Shown one piece after another: positions 1 to 11,248 of a stretch of 64,000 nt of DNA. The position numbers and the translations under genes are program-made. The stretch is from assembly GCF_000218685.1 (NCBI RefSeq), contig NW_006763303.1, forward strand, positions 682,001 to 746,000, given 5' to 3'. Position 1 is the first letter of the stretch; every line of letters begins with the position of its first letter. Source of the stretch: Serpula lacrymans var. lacrymans S7.9 (taxonomy: Eukaryota; Basidiomycota; Agaricomycetes; Boletales; Serpulaceae). Below the pieces are notes generated by a model. It ran no database searches and had not been told where the DNA came from. It worked only from the letters and a program-made list of their open reading frames with translations.

Positions 1-260
1 GCCATACTCTGTACACTACATATTATTTCGTCATCGTGTAATCCGATCAGAAGGCTAAGAAGCATTTTCTACCTTCTCTCCACCAGTTGTTCCGAGAAGT
101 TCGCAGATTTTGTAACATCGAATCTACAAATAGTACTCAATAATGCTGCACAGTGACATGTTGTGTTTAACTTTTAGACTGCAAATTATAATGGCACGAG
201 TCTTGCCTTTGTGTCCTGTGATCCAATAGAGTACTGAGCCTAGCCCTAGCACTAAACTGT

Positions 261-2223
261 TCATCCTTCATCCATCATCGCAGCCCCAATCTTTCTGCTA
301 ACATGCCCAACAAAGCTTTCGTACAAGGCCCGCTCCTTCCCTTCGGTCCACACATATTCGAGCTCAAACTCTCTCACTCCCTCGGTTTCGTGAGTTGTCA
401 AGGTCTGAACGCAATTTATCTGGCACTGCATAACAAAGTCCTGTGACGTTGACATCGTTGAATGATCAACAGCCATTTTTCTCCGGCGAGCTGCCCGAGA
501 CCATGTATTGCTCCTTGCTTGAGCTAGTAACGTAGGGCATATAGTGTTCGTGCCACTACCTTCATATGGTGTTACCGATACACCCCCGATGTCGGCTAGT
601 ACTTTCTGTAGCGCGTTTGTAAGATGAGACCTGGAGCGCGCAGAAGAGAACGGCTGGTGAAGAGTATTTCTGTGCGGCATGATATTTTGTAATGCGGGGT
701 TCGATATGCGGGCTAGAGACTGAATTTTTCGTGAACATTTAGCCATCCGTGATGCTTTCAGGCGGCAAGGAGCATATAACTCACATCAGAAAGATGCCTA
801 GACCCAAAGGACCACCCAATCGCCCACCGTCGAGTTTGCCCCTGGATAAATTCCGTGATTGCATAGTTGTCAATCTATTGTCATGTGGGTATGAGTATCG
901 AAAGAAATGATTAGGGGAGCCAACGATTAGAGTTGATGCCACTGACGTTGTTTTGACGAAGGAGTGCTACAATGTGGGATAACGATGACATCTTGCCGAG
1001 CATGGAAGTATACCACCTACATGAAATATATTTGTTATTTTCATCCTAGCATGACGATGAGTATACTTACGTGCACCGCGTTTTGTGTTCCATGCTTTCA
1101 TGTACCATCTGTGAAACAAAAGCTTCTTCCCCTCCTGGCGTAATCATCTCTACATCAGCGCCAGTACACACCTTTGTATCACTCTATTTCGGTATGCAGC
1201 GCTAAAAATAAGACATGTTCACTCTTACCGCATGTGGCTCAAGTTCCTTCGCAGCCAAAGAGCGTTCAACGTCCTCAGCGCTATTGTAGAAAGGCGGATT
1301 GCACATCGTGAAGTGATATCTGAGGAATTGGTAAGGGAAGTCATAGTTTACAGTGTGCTGAACTTACTGATTATCATCGTCGTAACAATTTATGAGAGGA
1401 GTTAATATGGGCGCGTTTAAATGCGCAGATATAATGTGTATCCTGTCCTGAAGATCATTATTCGTCACATTCTGCTGCGCATAGTTGAACGAAGTTTCAT
1501 CGATCTCTGAACGAAAGGACGTGTTATCAAAACTGTACACGTTTTACAAAGCGCTTGCATACCTGTAGCAGCGAAACACCAACTGGGCTCTAAAGTACAC
1601 GCCAGCAGGGGATATATAGCTGATGCACCAGTCCCTCTAATACAGCCAAGACGTTCATCAGAATGACACGACCAAGGCGCCTCATAACGTACACCCACAT
1701 GTCTATCCCTCTTATGGTATTAGTGTGTTGACCATAAGTCGAGCGGATGATATCTTGTATCCAGAGAACATAGTTGAGTCTAATTAGATAATGAGAGGCG
1801 AGCAGAAGAATGTCGAAGCGGACAGAATCCACCTATTCGGTATCTGGCACGAAGCATAAATCAATGAGCAACCCCTGAAATACAGCACATACTGGAGGAC
1901 ACAATCTGTCCGATGGAAGATTTAGTTTAATTCCAAAATCGCGATGCAGCAAGGCCTCTGTCAGGCATCTACTCCTTGTGTCAGAACTGGCATCCCAAGC
2001 TAAATGAGTGTTGATCGATCACAAGCCTTTGTGCTTTGTCATTTTTGAAGTCGATGGTGCTGGTCCCATCCGGATTGCGAATAATACTGTGCACGCCGAG
2101 TGTTAAAGATAAGCTTCGATCACGTTACGAATCAAACTTAACTCACTAGGGACTCAAAGGAGGATACGCTTTCGCAAGTTCGGCAAACCGAGGAGGGTCA
2201 CGATATGGATTGCGAGCATGCAT
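261..2223 (-). CDS. METTL16-like N6-adenosine RNA methyltransferase
   Basis: Homologous to the METTL16/YbiN family (DUF890), which methylates an adenosine of U6 snRNA and some structured RNAs. Starting at ATG 2223-2221, spliced translation gives the family N-terminus MHARNPYRDPPRFAELAKAY, then a stretch aligning without gaps to the LLREDFG region, PNRLNYVLWIQDI, the SAM-binding GIDIGTGASAIYPLL, and the catalytic NPPF motif inside MCNPPFYNSAEDVE (about 1280). WYTSMLGKMSSL follows near 1000 and QGQTRRWAIGWSFG near 830. The last exon (746-261) carries the C-terminal domain. About ten exons are needed. One is only 11 nt (1833-1843), and the intron before the LTEALLHRDFG exon appears to use GC-AG. 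The final exon junctions near 750-780 were not settled. Motif order and length agree with the family, so identity is near certain; exact exon ends are less so. Confidence 0.88.
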
Positions 2224-4191
2224 TTATACACTAAAAAATAACAGAACATTAAAAGAGGAATAAAATAATATATCAAACGTTGAACGTCGATGCATATAAA
2301 TTAACTTTAAAGACTTACCATGTAGCAAACCAAGAATCCTTAGACTACTATAGTTAATGATGGAGTTGCTGGTGAGACAGCTTGAACGCGCGCACTGCAA
2401 AAGAGAAGAGGTGCTGATACAGGCCGTAAAAGGACAGAAATTTTAGCTCCGCGGCTACATCCCCCAGGAGCGATCGAAAATGTACTAACTACCAGTATGG
2501 GTGCCCTGACTTTGAGAAAAGCCCTGGAGTTGGAGGAACCTTTACGCGGTTCTAGGGATAAGTAGGCGAATGAAAGTTCGTCGAAACTAAAACCTCCAAA
2601 CATTTCATGCTAGGTGCAAGCACAAAGCACTACTTCCTACCCCCTTACCGAGCAGTATTCCTCCCTGAATGCTATCCCACCGCCTGGCGCTCTGTTAGGC
2701 GGGACCACTGTGAAGTCTGAACTGAATCAGTTTACTTTCGAGGATTTCAACGTATAGCCTCTCTGACAGTGGATGTGCGCGCGGCACGTTCGCATTCGTT
2801 AGAATGGTGATTGCATCTTCGAACCCAGATCAACAGATCCGGTAGGCTCAGCTCTCTCCCCAAGTCACAGACTCGAGTTCGCCAGGTGAACCAAGGGTAC
2901 CGTAAATACACAGAGCTACCGCAGCCAGTGCGTCTCGTTCATTACTTTATACCCCTTCTACCATTCTTGTACCGGACAGTCCTTTACCAAGACTGGCGGC
3001 CTTCTCCAGTGTTTATAACTTAAGCACTGTCTTTTGTCGTAAGACAGCACCGACGGAGGATTTATCCTCTCGGGCCAGTAGTGGTCCCGGTTGGTTGAGT
3101 TGACAAGACTCATGTGTGGCCGCACATGAGACATGCGCACCACACCCAACTTAGGGCTATCACTCTGCCACGGCTCGCGCTCTAGGAGCGTTTCCCGTTT
3201 CCATCCTCATTCCTGAGGGAAGGATCTCCGTCTTGCTCACAATACGTCTTTGACTGGTTAAGTCTCGGCATTGATCACTAATGCTAGGCTGACCCCCAAG
3301 GCCGACCATGGGCTAACCGAATTTGTATCCCGGACTCGTACCGGCCACGATCAGTTCAAAGGGGATTCTCCTAGGGAGGGTATCCTGTCGTCAGAGGCTA
3401 CTAGCTTGAAGCTTCACATTGACGTCGGATCATTCTTACCTAAATCCCTCCGTTACGCTCTCTTTATTCTGTCCTTTGTTCACGGACACGATGTACTGAG
3501 AGAAACATCGGTAGGTCTGCATGCGAAACCGGGTGGTTAATCCCTTACGCCCCACATTCCATAACGACAGCGTCTGGCTACACCACAAGTGGTCGCCAAA
3601 GTTTGCCGTCCGAGCCATTAGCCTGAATGAGATGGTATCTCAGTCAGTTGATGGGCTTCACCTCGTAGAGGTTGCTCGGAACAAAACCCTGAGTTGATGT
3701 GAGAGGGAACGACTCTCTTCCTTCAAAAATTTTGGACTGCCTACGAGAGACTAGTGTCGACATATATTGCTGTATCGTGGAGGGAAGCGCAAAGAGCCAT
3801 ATATCGCGGTGTCAGTTGGCAATTGTGTGAGTGAAATTTGCGATTGTTGGGCTTCTTCTTTACTACTTGCAAAGGCTCTACAATGTGAGTTCACCTTCAC
3901 AGGAAAACATCCGGGAGCACTTCGGACGGAGACATGCGATCGACGACTGTCGCACAAAGTCATAACTTGAAAGTATTCGAGACAAAGGATCAACTGAATT
4001 GTCGCATTTCGGTGATAGGACGGTTTTACGAAAATCACATCAATGATGGACCACCCATTATTGGCAGAGACAGAGTGGTTAAAAGAATTGTATACTCTAA
4101 ATACGGAGGCCCATAATTAATCTAAACTATGAAAACATTTAAAACGCGGGACTAGAAAAATTGTTTGAAAACGTACGAAGATACGAGCCAG
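2224..4191. other. Intergenic, includes an unexplained ~1.1 kb block
   Basis: Roughly 2 kb between METTL16 and QCR6. The stretch 2630-3750 is closer to even base composition than the AT-rich DNA around it and has short open stretches in several frames (for example 3271-3540 +, 3436-3618 -), but none is long or matches a family I recognise. It has no LTR ends, tRNA-like box or rRNA motif that I can see. It may be a decayed insertion; no function is proposed. Confidence 0.4.
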
Positions 4192-4847
4192 CTAACGCAG
4201 CTTGGAGAACAATTTTGGTGCAGCACAAGCCTAATGAAGTTTTGAATAAGTAGTAGAGGAACAAGGCCAAAAGAGAAACGTACGTCGACACAGTGCATCA
4301 TGCTACAAAAAAAATGTGATTAGACTCGCACGTGTACATAAAAGCATGAAACTTACTGGACTACACAGAGTAGTGAATAATCAAACAACACATTGTGAGC
4401 AAAAATCATAAACCGAGTGGTCAATAGTAAAACATGACTTACATCTAGAAATAGTCGGATAAATAAGTCTCATATTGTACAAAGGTAGAAAAATACACTT
4501 ACAGTTCCTCCACACAGTCTTCGCCCTTGTAGCCTTCACCAGCTGATACTTTCTCTTGGCAGTGCTGGAAATGCTTCGTCAGAGGGGCGCACTTTGCTGT
4601 CTCTTGGCATTCCTCCCTTATAGCGGGATGAATCTACAACATAAGTTCAGTAAAATGAGTTTGCGTCTCCGAGTATCAAGAAACAAACATCTTCGGGCTC
4701 TTCCTCTTCTTCCGGTTCCTCCGCTGCCTCTGCTTCCTCCGTGGGCTCCTCCTCTTTTTGCTCTTGCTCTCCCTTTATTTGATTCTCCTCCGGCGCGTCT
4801 GCGTGTACGACAGGCAGGAAGGACGAAAAGAACGAAGAAAGACTCAT
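4192..4847 (-). CDS. QCR6: Cytochrome b-c1 complex subunit 6 (hinge protein), with micro-exons
   Basis: Acidic hinge subunit of respiratory complex III, which helps cytochrome c dock on cytochrome c1 in the mitochondrial intermembrane space. Exon 1 (4689-4847) encodes MSLSSFFSSFLPVVHADAPE and a Glu-rich tract. Exon 2 (4503-4633) encodes IREECQETAKCAPLTKHFQH and ends with CVEE plus two bases. The conserved C-terminus LFHMMHCVDACAAPKLFSKL is recovered only through a 2-nt exon (4443-4444, AT), a 4-nt exon (4357-4360, TCCA), a 19-nt exon (4284-4302) and the last exon (4192-4230, TAG stop). All five introns are GT..AG, of 55, 58, 82, 54 and 53 nt. The product is 117 aa, with the paired cysteines of the family. 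Reading straight on after exon 2 meets a stop at 4499-4501 and would lose the C-terminal helix. Divergent from the F-box gene, 256 bp away. Confidence 0.9.
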
Positions 4848-5103
4848 TGGCAGCAGATATAATAAGTTACTTGAAACTGCACCAATTATCGAGAGTTTAC
4901 GGGGCCAGCTCTCGTTGAGGCGGAGCTACAACTGAGACGGAGTCTGCCGAGTCTGCACCAAGTAGATTCCAGCTCAAGACAACATACCACCTGCCAGATA
5001 TCTTGATACCTGTTTACATGCGTAGTCTCACTTAAATCGTCGAATGGGAACCGGACCAGGACCACATATCCGGTGGTGTAGTCTGTAAATAGATTTACAA
5101 AAA
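4848..5103. promoter_or_regulatory. Shared divergent promoter region (QCR6 / F-box gene)
   Basis: The 256 bp between the start codons of two diverging genes must hold both promoters. No specific factor site or clear TATA box was identified; this is inferred from position alone. Confidence 0.45.
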
Positions 5104-6750
5104 ATGGGCGGTTACTCTTTGGACACTATCGACGACGATACTCTTATTTGCATTCTGTCTTTCCTGTCCATACCTCAGCTCTTGATCATCAGACAGGTGA
5201 GTAATGTTACGCATATAGCTCGACAGCTTAACTAAGAGGTATCACTTAAAGGCATGCAAGCGTCTTAATTGCATTTCCAAGCAACATACCGTATGGCGTA
5301 ATGCATGTATAACTCACGTTTTGCAACAAGGATTTCCATTCACACAGTTACCCCTAAACTCATTTGACTGCACTGAACTGGAGCGGCGAACTTGTCGTGC
5401 GTATCGCCTGGGAAGGAGATGGCGTTCTTCCGTATCAGAACCTCGTCGCACAATTACTTTTAACGCCAATCCAAGTAGTCCCATCGACTATATTCGCTTT
5501 GTTCCTGGTCATGATGGGAAAAGAATCCTCACCGTGTCAAAGGGTATATGGTCAGTCGTCACAATCTGGGATGCCAAGGAAGGCGAGGGCGTAAATAGTG
5601 GTTTTCGGAAGACGGCCGAATGGGGTCCAAAAGGCGCTATTTTCAGCGGTCTTACCGTCAATACAAAGCCTGGTTCCGAGGCAGTGTTAGCTGTTTCCAT
5701 ACAACAGAGCGGGTCGGTAGCGGATCGATTTTTGTTCATGCTTGACGTGACTTAGATATATACAGTTCATCAAGAGTCGAAGTCCTCTCTTGCATCGGCG
5801 AACAGGATACCACGTTCCAAACATTAACGACGGTTGATACCCACCATCGACCCACTGCATTATGCGGTGATTTAATTGCACTGACTGATACCTTAGCTGA
5901 AACGGTGATATGGAATTGGAGGGAAAACACGTACGCTATTCTGCGCAATGGTTCCGAATCTGAGGTCTGGCAGGTGAATTGTGCTGCTGTCAGTGTGTTA
6001 TATTTATTGACTATCGTCCAGGACCATAGTGTCCAGGTTGTTTTCGCTCATAAAAGTATACTCGTCGTTAGAGCACGCTCCATCCATGTATTTGCAGAAC
6101 CTACCTTGTCGCCATATCCAACAACAGCCGCGCAGTTGTCCGTTGCTAGCCATTCCTTCGGTTGGGTTGACGGCGTGTCGGTATCGATCAAGCCTTTACA
6201 TCCCTTCGGACAGAGACAAGCGTGTTGCGAATATCAGCCAGTAATAATTCTGGCACGAACTAAAAGTGACGATCCTTGGTCTCTCTACCAACTCAGGCTT
6301 CATATGTATACCCTGGAACCAAACTCAACCTACAATCATGCATCTTCTTCAAATCAAGATCTAATAACGACTGTCTCGCCATACTTGTTTCCGTTTCAGT
6401 CCTCGGCTGAGGTGGTGTCAGCTCACCATGGACCCCTCCGTTGTACCGATATAGCTTTGGGTCCGTTCGGTACCGCAGTATGGGTGCAGCCGAAAGATCG
6501 ATCAGCTGTGGGATTGATATCTCCTGACGTCCATCTTCAACAAATACCACTACCCCACTCACTTGCGCGGGACGAAACCCTTGTGGCAGGTATTTTCCCA
6601 GGAGTGCTTCAGGGCGATCGTTCAGAAGTTAAGACAAAGGCACTATGGACCAATCCTTTGAATAATTGGACGTGTTTGGATTATGATGAAGAAACAGGGT
6701 TTATTTCAGTGGGCTCTAATTCCGGTGCAGTAACACTATTGGAGATATGA
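5104..6750 (+). CDS. F-box domain protein with a reading-frame break
   Basis: ATG 5104 opens MGGYSLDTIDDDTLICILSF and continues IPQLLIIRQ, interrupted by an intron 5197-5251, then ACKRLNCISKQHTVWRNAC. This is the F-box pattern (D-L-L-..-I..L......R.CK....-W), so the protein probably recruits substrates to an SCF ubiquitin ligase. About 470 residues of beta-rich sequence follow, as in fungal F-box/WD-like proteins, ending GFISVGSNSGAVTLLEI (stop at 6748-6750). The frame stops at 5753-5755 (after FMLDVT), and the obvious continuation DLDIYSSSRVEVLSCIGEQD lies in another frame. One missing base near 5748 would join them, and no intron does. This is either a sequence error or a recent null allele. 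A possible in-frame 48-nt intron (GTGAAT..TCCAG) lies near 5974-6021. Confidence 0.68.
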
Positions 6751-6938
6751 AGATCAGCGCAATTATCAAACATAGAATGATATTGATTTGAGGAGTATAC
6801 ATGATATCGTGATTTATACTAACAACTACTAGACATCTTTTTTCAAGTAAACCGCAGTATAATACTCGTTTATATTGACGTCGGTTTGCATAAATCCATA
6901 GAAGGCAGAGAATGCTAGTGAATTACATCCGGAAAGCT

Positions 6939-9020
6939 TCACAAGCGTGCCAGATTCTGTTTGTCTAATGATGTCGATGTCGAACACAAAGAAGACCTGC
7001 CGGAGTCATTTCCCCCTCCGATAGTGTCCAAGCTGTCTACGAATTCACTCCATTGCCTATCCGACACAATGGGAGCCGTTATGTATGGGTCGACATCGAT
7101 TTGGTCTAACATTCCCTGCAGACAAGGATATGCAGCACTGACGGCGGCTTCTTCCATCGCGACTTGCATCTGTCGCGTTAGTCCAGCGTGCTGAACGTAC
7201 CAAGAAGAGTCGAGCTTGACGACACTGGCGATATAGAGATTACTGATGTAAGAAGGAACTCCTTCCTTTACAGCAGCATCATAAGCCATTCTATGGCCAA
7301 TAGCTTCTACCAATGGCATGCATTGTGGCAAAATCAGATTGTTGAATTTCTCGCTGCGATGGTGAGTAATGTTTGTTAATAGCTGTCCGAGTTCTTTGAA
7401 TAGCCCTGCCTCGTGTCGGGCGAGAAGGCTGTCGGGTTCTGTTGAAGGAGGCATAGAATATCTTCCTAGCAATAATTCGCTGGCTAGTCCTGTCAACACA
7501 CATTCGATGTTAGTGAAGATAGTACTCGTGGCGGGTAAACCCTACGAATTGAGAGCACCAGTACATCTCCTTCAGCAATTGCCGCACCTCGTAGGGAGGT
7601 CTGAAAGAACAAGAAATCAGCATTGAAATATCAACTGGTCCCGATACATACATGCAACTCGATGATTTGATTATGACAATAAAGTCCTTGAGCACCACAG
7701 CGGTCACTCAACATTAATTGCATGCTTTGTGTTTGTTGAATGGTGACGACCTTCGAAATAGCGGCTATACCATGACGAATCCTGACGTCCAGCTCATGAT
7801 TTACGAACTCTCGAATGACTGCTGATTGCAGTGCTCGCAACACAAACGATTGGACTAAAGCAGTCAGGACTGGGATTTGTTGTGTCCTCAAGGCTATTAT
7901 GGGCTGGGGCTTTCCAGATACTGCATCGACGATTTTACGGCGCAGGCTGTATCGAGCAGCTATAGAAGACGACAGCTGCAAATAAGGAATGGCGATACAA
8001 GCTATGGCAAGACCACCACTTGCAACCCGGTTTATTCCTTCGAGAAACGCATTCCGACGATCGGTAGGCAGTGAATCGCTGCCCAACAACGCACTTTGCG
8101 GGAGATAAACATGGTCGAAATAGGTTAACGCATGATTAATATGATGATAGCCACCGCGATAAGGGATAACTCTATCTTGAATCAACGACGACCCTACGGC
8201 AGATAGTAATGGACGCTTACTTGCAAGATATACCTCTATTCATAGCATAACCATCGTTTATCGCGACCAGGAAAGGTTTGATTCCCCTATCTTCGGCATC
8301 AAAAATTGTTCGGGCAAAAATAATGGCAATAGTTGGTAGACCTGCCGGTGCTGTAGGAGGCATGTGTCTAGTGCTTGGTCAGGTTTTGTGGAGTTCAAAA
8401 GAGAGGGTGCGAGCTTACTTCGCAGCTTGCTCGTTAGGGGTGTGTAGCTCAAACCCTCCATCCGGCAGTAGCGTAGCCGTGGTCTCGATGTGAATCGCAT
8501 CCAATCCATGGCCCACTTCTGTGAGGCAAAACAGACAGCTGGCAATTACTTGAGTAAGATTTTATGCCATCTGGATTCTTGGTAAACTCACGATACTTGA
8601 TAAGATAAAGCCTCAATAAGTACTTGCTGTAAGTCAGGTCTATTGGCAGCATAAACAGCCAATGTGCCAGCGAATAGATTATATTGCATAATTAGCAATG
8701 TAGTCGCAGCAGTATCCACGCATAATATAGGGTCCATATGCATCTGCCAAAATTTGGGAGATAAATTCAAAACGTCTTCCGCTGTAAAGTCTGGTCATGG
8801 TCAACTGAACGGCATACTGCAATGAATGGATACAACTACCATATAGTCGAGCTATAGCTTTGGCTCGTTCATATGCTAATGATACTCGTCTCTCCTGAGG
8901 CACTGTATGCGAGCGCAGCTGGAAAAGTTGAGACGTGGCAAGCTTGACCGTAGGACGGACCATTACAGAGGCTGGTTTTGTGGGTCGTACGAAGGCGACT
9001 TTAAAGGAAGGGAATGCCAT
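6939..9020 (-). CDS. Peroxisomal acyl-CoA oxidase-like protein
   Basis: Acyl-CoA oxidase/dehydrogenase superfamily; the likely role is a flavin-dependent first step of peroxisomal beta-oxidation. The encoded segments in order are: LFQLRSHTVPQERRVSLAYE and RAKAIARLYG (N-terminal helices, about 8930-8830), DPILCVDTAATTLL with NLFAGTLA (8730-8660), CLFCLTEVGHGLDAIHIETT (the FAD/substrate-loop LTEVGHG motif, about 8530-8490), DGGFELHTPNEQAAK, then GVKP-like and IPYRGGYHHINHALTYFDHV, and the helical C-terminal half. The end is DKQNLARL; ARL matches the C-terminal PTS1 peroxisome signal. There are about five short introns. The start is uncertain: ATG 9018-9020 (MAFPSFKVAF) is the first in-frame Met of the exon, but a CAG acceptor just upstream allows an earlier exon. 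Whether it is a true oxidase or a family member with altered substrate was not determined. Confidence 0.75.
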
Positions 9021-9249
9021 CCATTCGGTCGTACTATTATCATGATGCACCTGGAGATAGATTTAGAGTTTGGGCCATAGTTTCATAGCAAGGTGTGCTC
9101 ACGAATGATCATGACATCATACCAGGTCATTGCATCACCACACCTCAGACAGGGCTTCTTCTGGTCTTTTTTTCCGGGTTCTTTGGTTGGGGGAATTAGA
9201 CCGAACATCCCGCCGGCCCGCAATCCATCAATAATCTAAAAATAGATTC

Positions 9250-9870
9250 TAATCATCTCCAGTGCCCTCGCCTCTCGAAAGGATCCCTTGTTGTTTTTGG
9301 GTTGTCTTCTCGAAACGACTACAGGATAATGGGAAAGGAAGCTTACATAACAGAGTACTTATATTCAGCCACAGTACATGCTGCCACCTCAGTTCCAAAA
9401 AACTCGGACTGAGGTGAGTAGCAAGTACAACAATACCTTGGAGTTTGGAGGTGTGTTGGGGAGTGGAACAGAGTATAAGGTTGGGAGTTGGCTTAGCTTT
9501 TTGTAAAGTTATCATTGTGGCTGGGTCCGCATTACCATCACTTTCCTACTCCCAATACTATTCCTATCCAACCTACTCCTTCATCATATGTCATTCACCC
9601 CTGTCAGAACCGCAACCATAGGAGGAGTGGAGTTCGGAGTGCAGAGATAAAGTGGGGAGCAGAACAGAGTACAAGGTTGGGGATTGACTTAGCTTGTGCA
9701 TTAGGCCCTTCCGCAGACCTTGGTCCCTAACTTGTCAGAGTGAATGGGTGAGAGTAGAGGATAAAAGGTGGAATGGAGTAAAGGTCCTTTGGAGAAGGAC
9801 CAGAAAACTTAGAAGGAGACTTGAATAAAGGTGAGGGGAACCGATTGATATTCAAACTGCAGGAACAGAG
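9250..9870. other. Gene-free spacer with diverged direct repeat
   Basis: No convincing gene. The stretches at about 9440-9500 and 9625-9700 share a diverged copy of a purine-rich unit (GGGGAG..GGAACAGAGTA.AAGGTTGGG..TTG.CTTAGCTT). It looks like decayed repeat DNA leading into the LTR at 9876. Confidence 0.4.
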
Positions 9871-9875
9871 TACAG

Positions 9876-10278
9876 TGTAACAACCAAGAGTTAGTTACTC
9901 TGGTGCACGACTAGAACAAACTATAAAGGTAGTGATGAGGGAGTGGTTACCCCTTAGGTAGGACCGAGTTAGTTGTGGGTAAACAACAGGAGGGCTCGCT
10001 GAGGAGTCTCCTTGATCTATTGGGGTATATATACTACTACAGGTTTGTTTGTACATATGTACTATACAGTTGATGAAGGCAGTGGCTGATGATGTCAGAG
10101 GGCGCAGCCCGTGTAATCAGCTCCACTGCATGAGAGACTTGTATCTAAAATAGAAAGAAAGGCAGCGCAGCGCGAGATAGTGGAGTTTGAACAAAAGGGA
10201 AAGTGCCGCATGGCATGGAGTGTGAAAACTATAGTAAAAGGTTGAAAATTAAAGGTCCGAAAATGTGTTATCATAACA
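9876..10278 (-). repeat. Solo LTR, family A (Ty3/Gypsy type)
   Basis: 403 bp bounded by TGTAACAACC and ..ATCATAACA, flanked by the perfect 5-bp duplication TACAG (9871-9875 and 10279-10283). The same unit recurs in this window and forms the 5' LTR of the gypsy-2 element. The TATATA..CCCC promoter core reads on the minus strand. The exact TSD with no internal region shows a solo LTR left by LTR-LTR recombination. Confidence 0.9.
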
Positions 10279-10283
10279 TACAG

Positions 10284-10750
10284 GAGCGACGGCTTATATA
10301 CTATTGGAGGGATGGGAGTTTGTAAGGAGTAACTCGTAATATAGGTATGGAGTTCCATGCGGACAATTACATCTAGCAAGGGAAAATCATATGTGGGGGG
10401 ATTGTACCATAAGGTCTAAACTACAGAGTCCATGAGGAATATGAGAACGTGCAGAGGAAACGTATGGCAGACTACATCAGGAAAAAGCATTTTGCTATAT
10501 AGCTGGGTATGTTTCTATAGCTGCTATGATAGCTATTAAATTCCTATTATAGCCAATAAATCTCTATGTGAAGCCTTATAGTTACTATATCAGCTATACC
10601 AGCTATACCAGCTCATTTATGTCTATGAGAACCTTTTTCTGATACTAATGACGATAAAATTAATATTCACCAAATAGTTTGGTATGCAATCAAACCAGCC
10701 CAATTATTTAATAGAAATCTATCACAAACATCCAAAGCATTTTCTGCACC
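10284..10750. other. AT-rich spacer with clustered AGCTATA motifs
   Basis: 10490-10610 is rich in short AGCTATA/TATAGC words in both orientations, resembling 25670-25820. No gene seen. Confidence 0.35.
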
Positions 10751-11090
10751 TCAGTGAGCAGGCACTTGATCTTTTCCAAACAAAGGCAACAAGTGGCAGC
10801 CTTGTCGTATACTGCTCAATGGTACTATGGAAACTGGTGGAGTACCATCAGCTCTAAGTGCAGGTTCTGTAACCACATACATCATATGTGCTGGATCTGC
10901 ACTACCTTTCAACTTGGTGTACCATTCAATGTACACCAATAGAATTTTGGGCCAATATTTTGGTACACCAACCGAACCACCGTGAAAAATGGCAGGGAGC
11001 TTGAATATTACTTTAACTCTTCCAACATGTGTACCTATGTCATGAAACATTAATTCACAACCTGGAACTGATCATGAAATTAGAGAAGAA
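10751..11090 (-). pseudogene. DNA-transposon (Plavaka/CACTA-like) C-terminal remnant
   Basis: An open stretch of about 99 codons encodes GRVKVIFKLPAIFHGG, then VYIEWYTKLKG, MMYVVTEPALRADG and IRQGCHLLPLFG. The pattern (G-R-V-.-V-I-F-.-L-P, then ..Y-.-E-W-.., then ..R-.-C-H-L-.-P-.-F-G) resembles the C-terminal end of large Agaricomycete Plavaka-type transposase ORFs, recalled from family knowledge rather than a search. Only a fragment is present, and LTR family A begins 74 bp further on. Confidence 0.42.
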
Positions 11091-11163
11091 TATTACCAGC
11101 AATGCCTGTTGACTTGGCTTCTAATGAGTCTAATATGACAACATTATCAAACTGTGGAGCGAT

Positions 11164-11248
11164 TGTTACGATACATAATTTTTGGACCTTTAAATTTCAT
11201 TCTCCTCTTTAACTCTCTTCTGTAGTTTTCACACACTGTGTCATGCGG
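11164..11248 (+). repeat. Family A LTR, 5' fragment (split LTR, part 1)
   Basis: Begins TGTTACGATACATAATTTTT and follows the family A 5' end for 85 bp, then stops at GCGG where an E unit begins. The rest of this LTR is at 17405-17737. Both break points carry the 4-bp word CCGC/GCGG, the TSD of the E insertion. Now separated from its other part by nested insertions and an inversion. Confidence 0.82.

Noticed and set aside
4556..4918. 120-codon plus-strand frame rich in Leu/Pro
   Set aside because: Antisense shadow of the Glu-rich QCR6 exon.
9095..9235. Minus-strand stretch encoding MFGLIPPTKEPGKKDQKK then CLRCGD, like a zinc-ribbon start
   Set aside because: Only ~45 codons with one C-X2-C pair and no second half; it could be part of a 5' exon of the oxidase gene or chance. 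Not enough to call.
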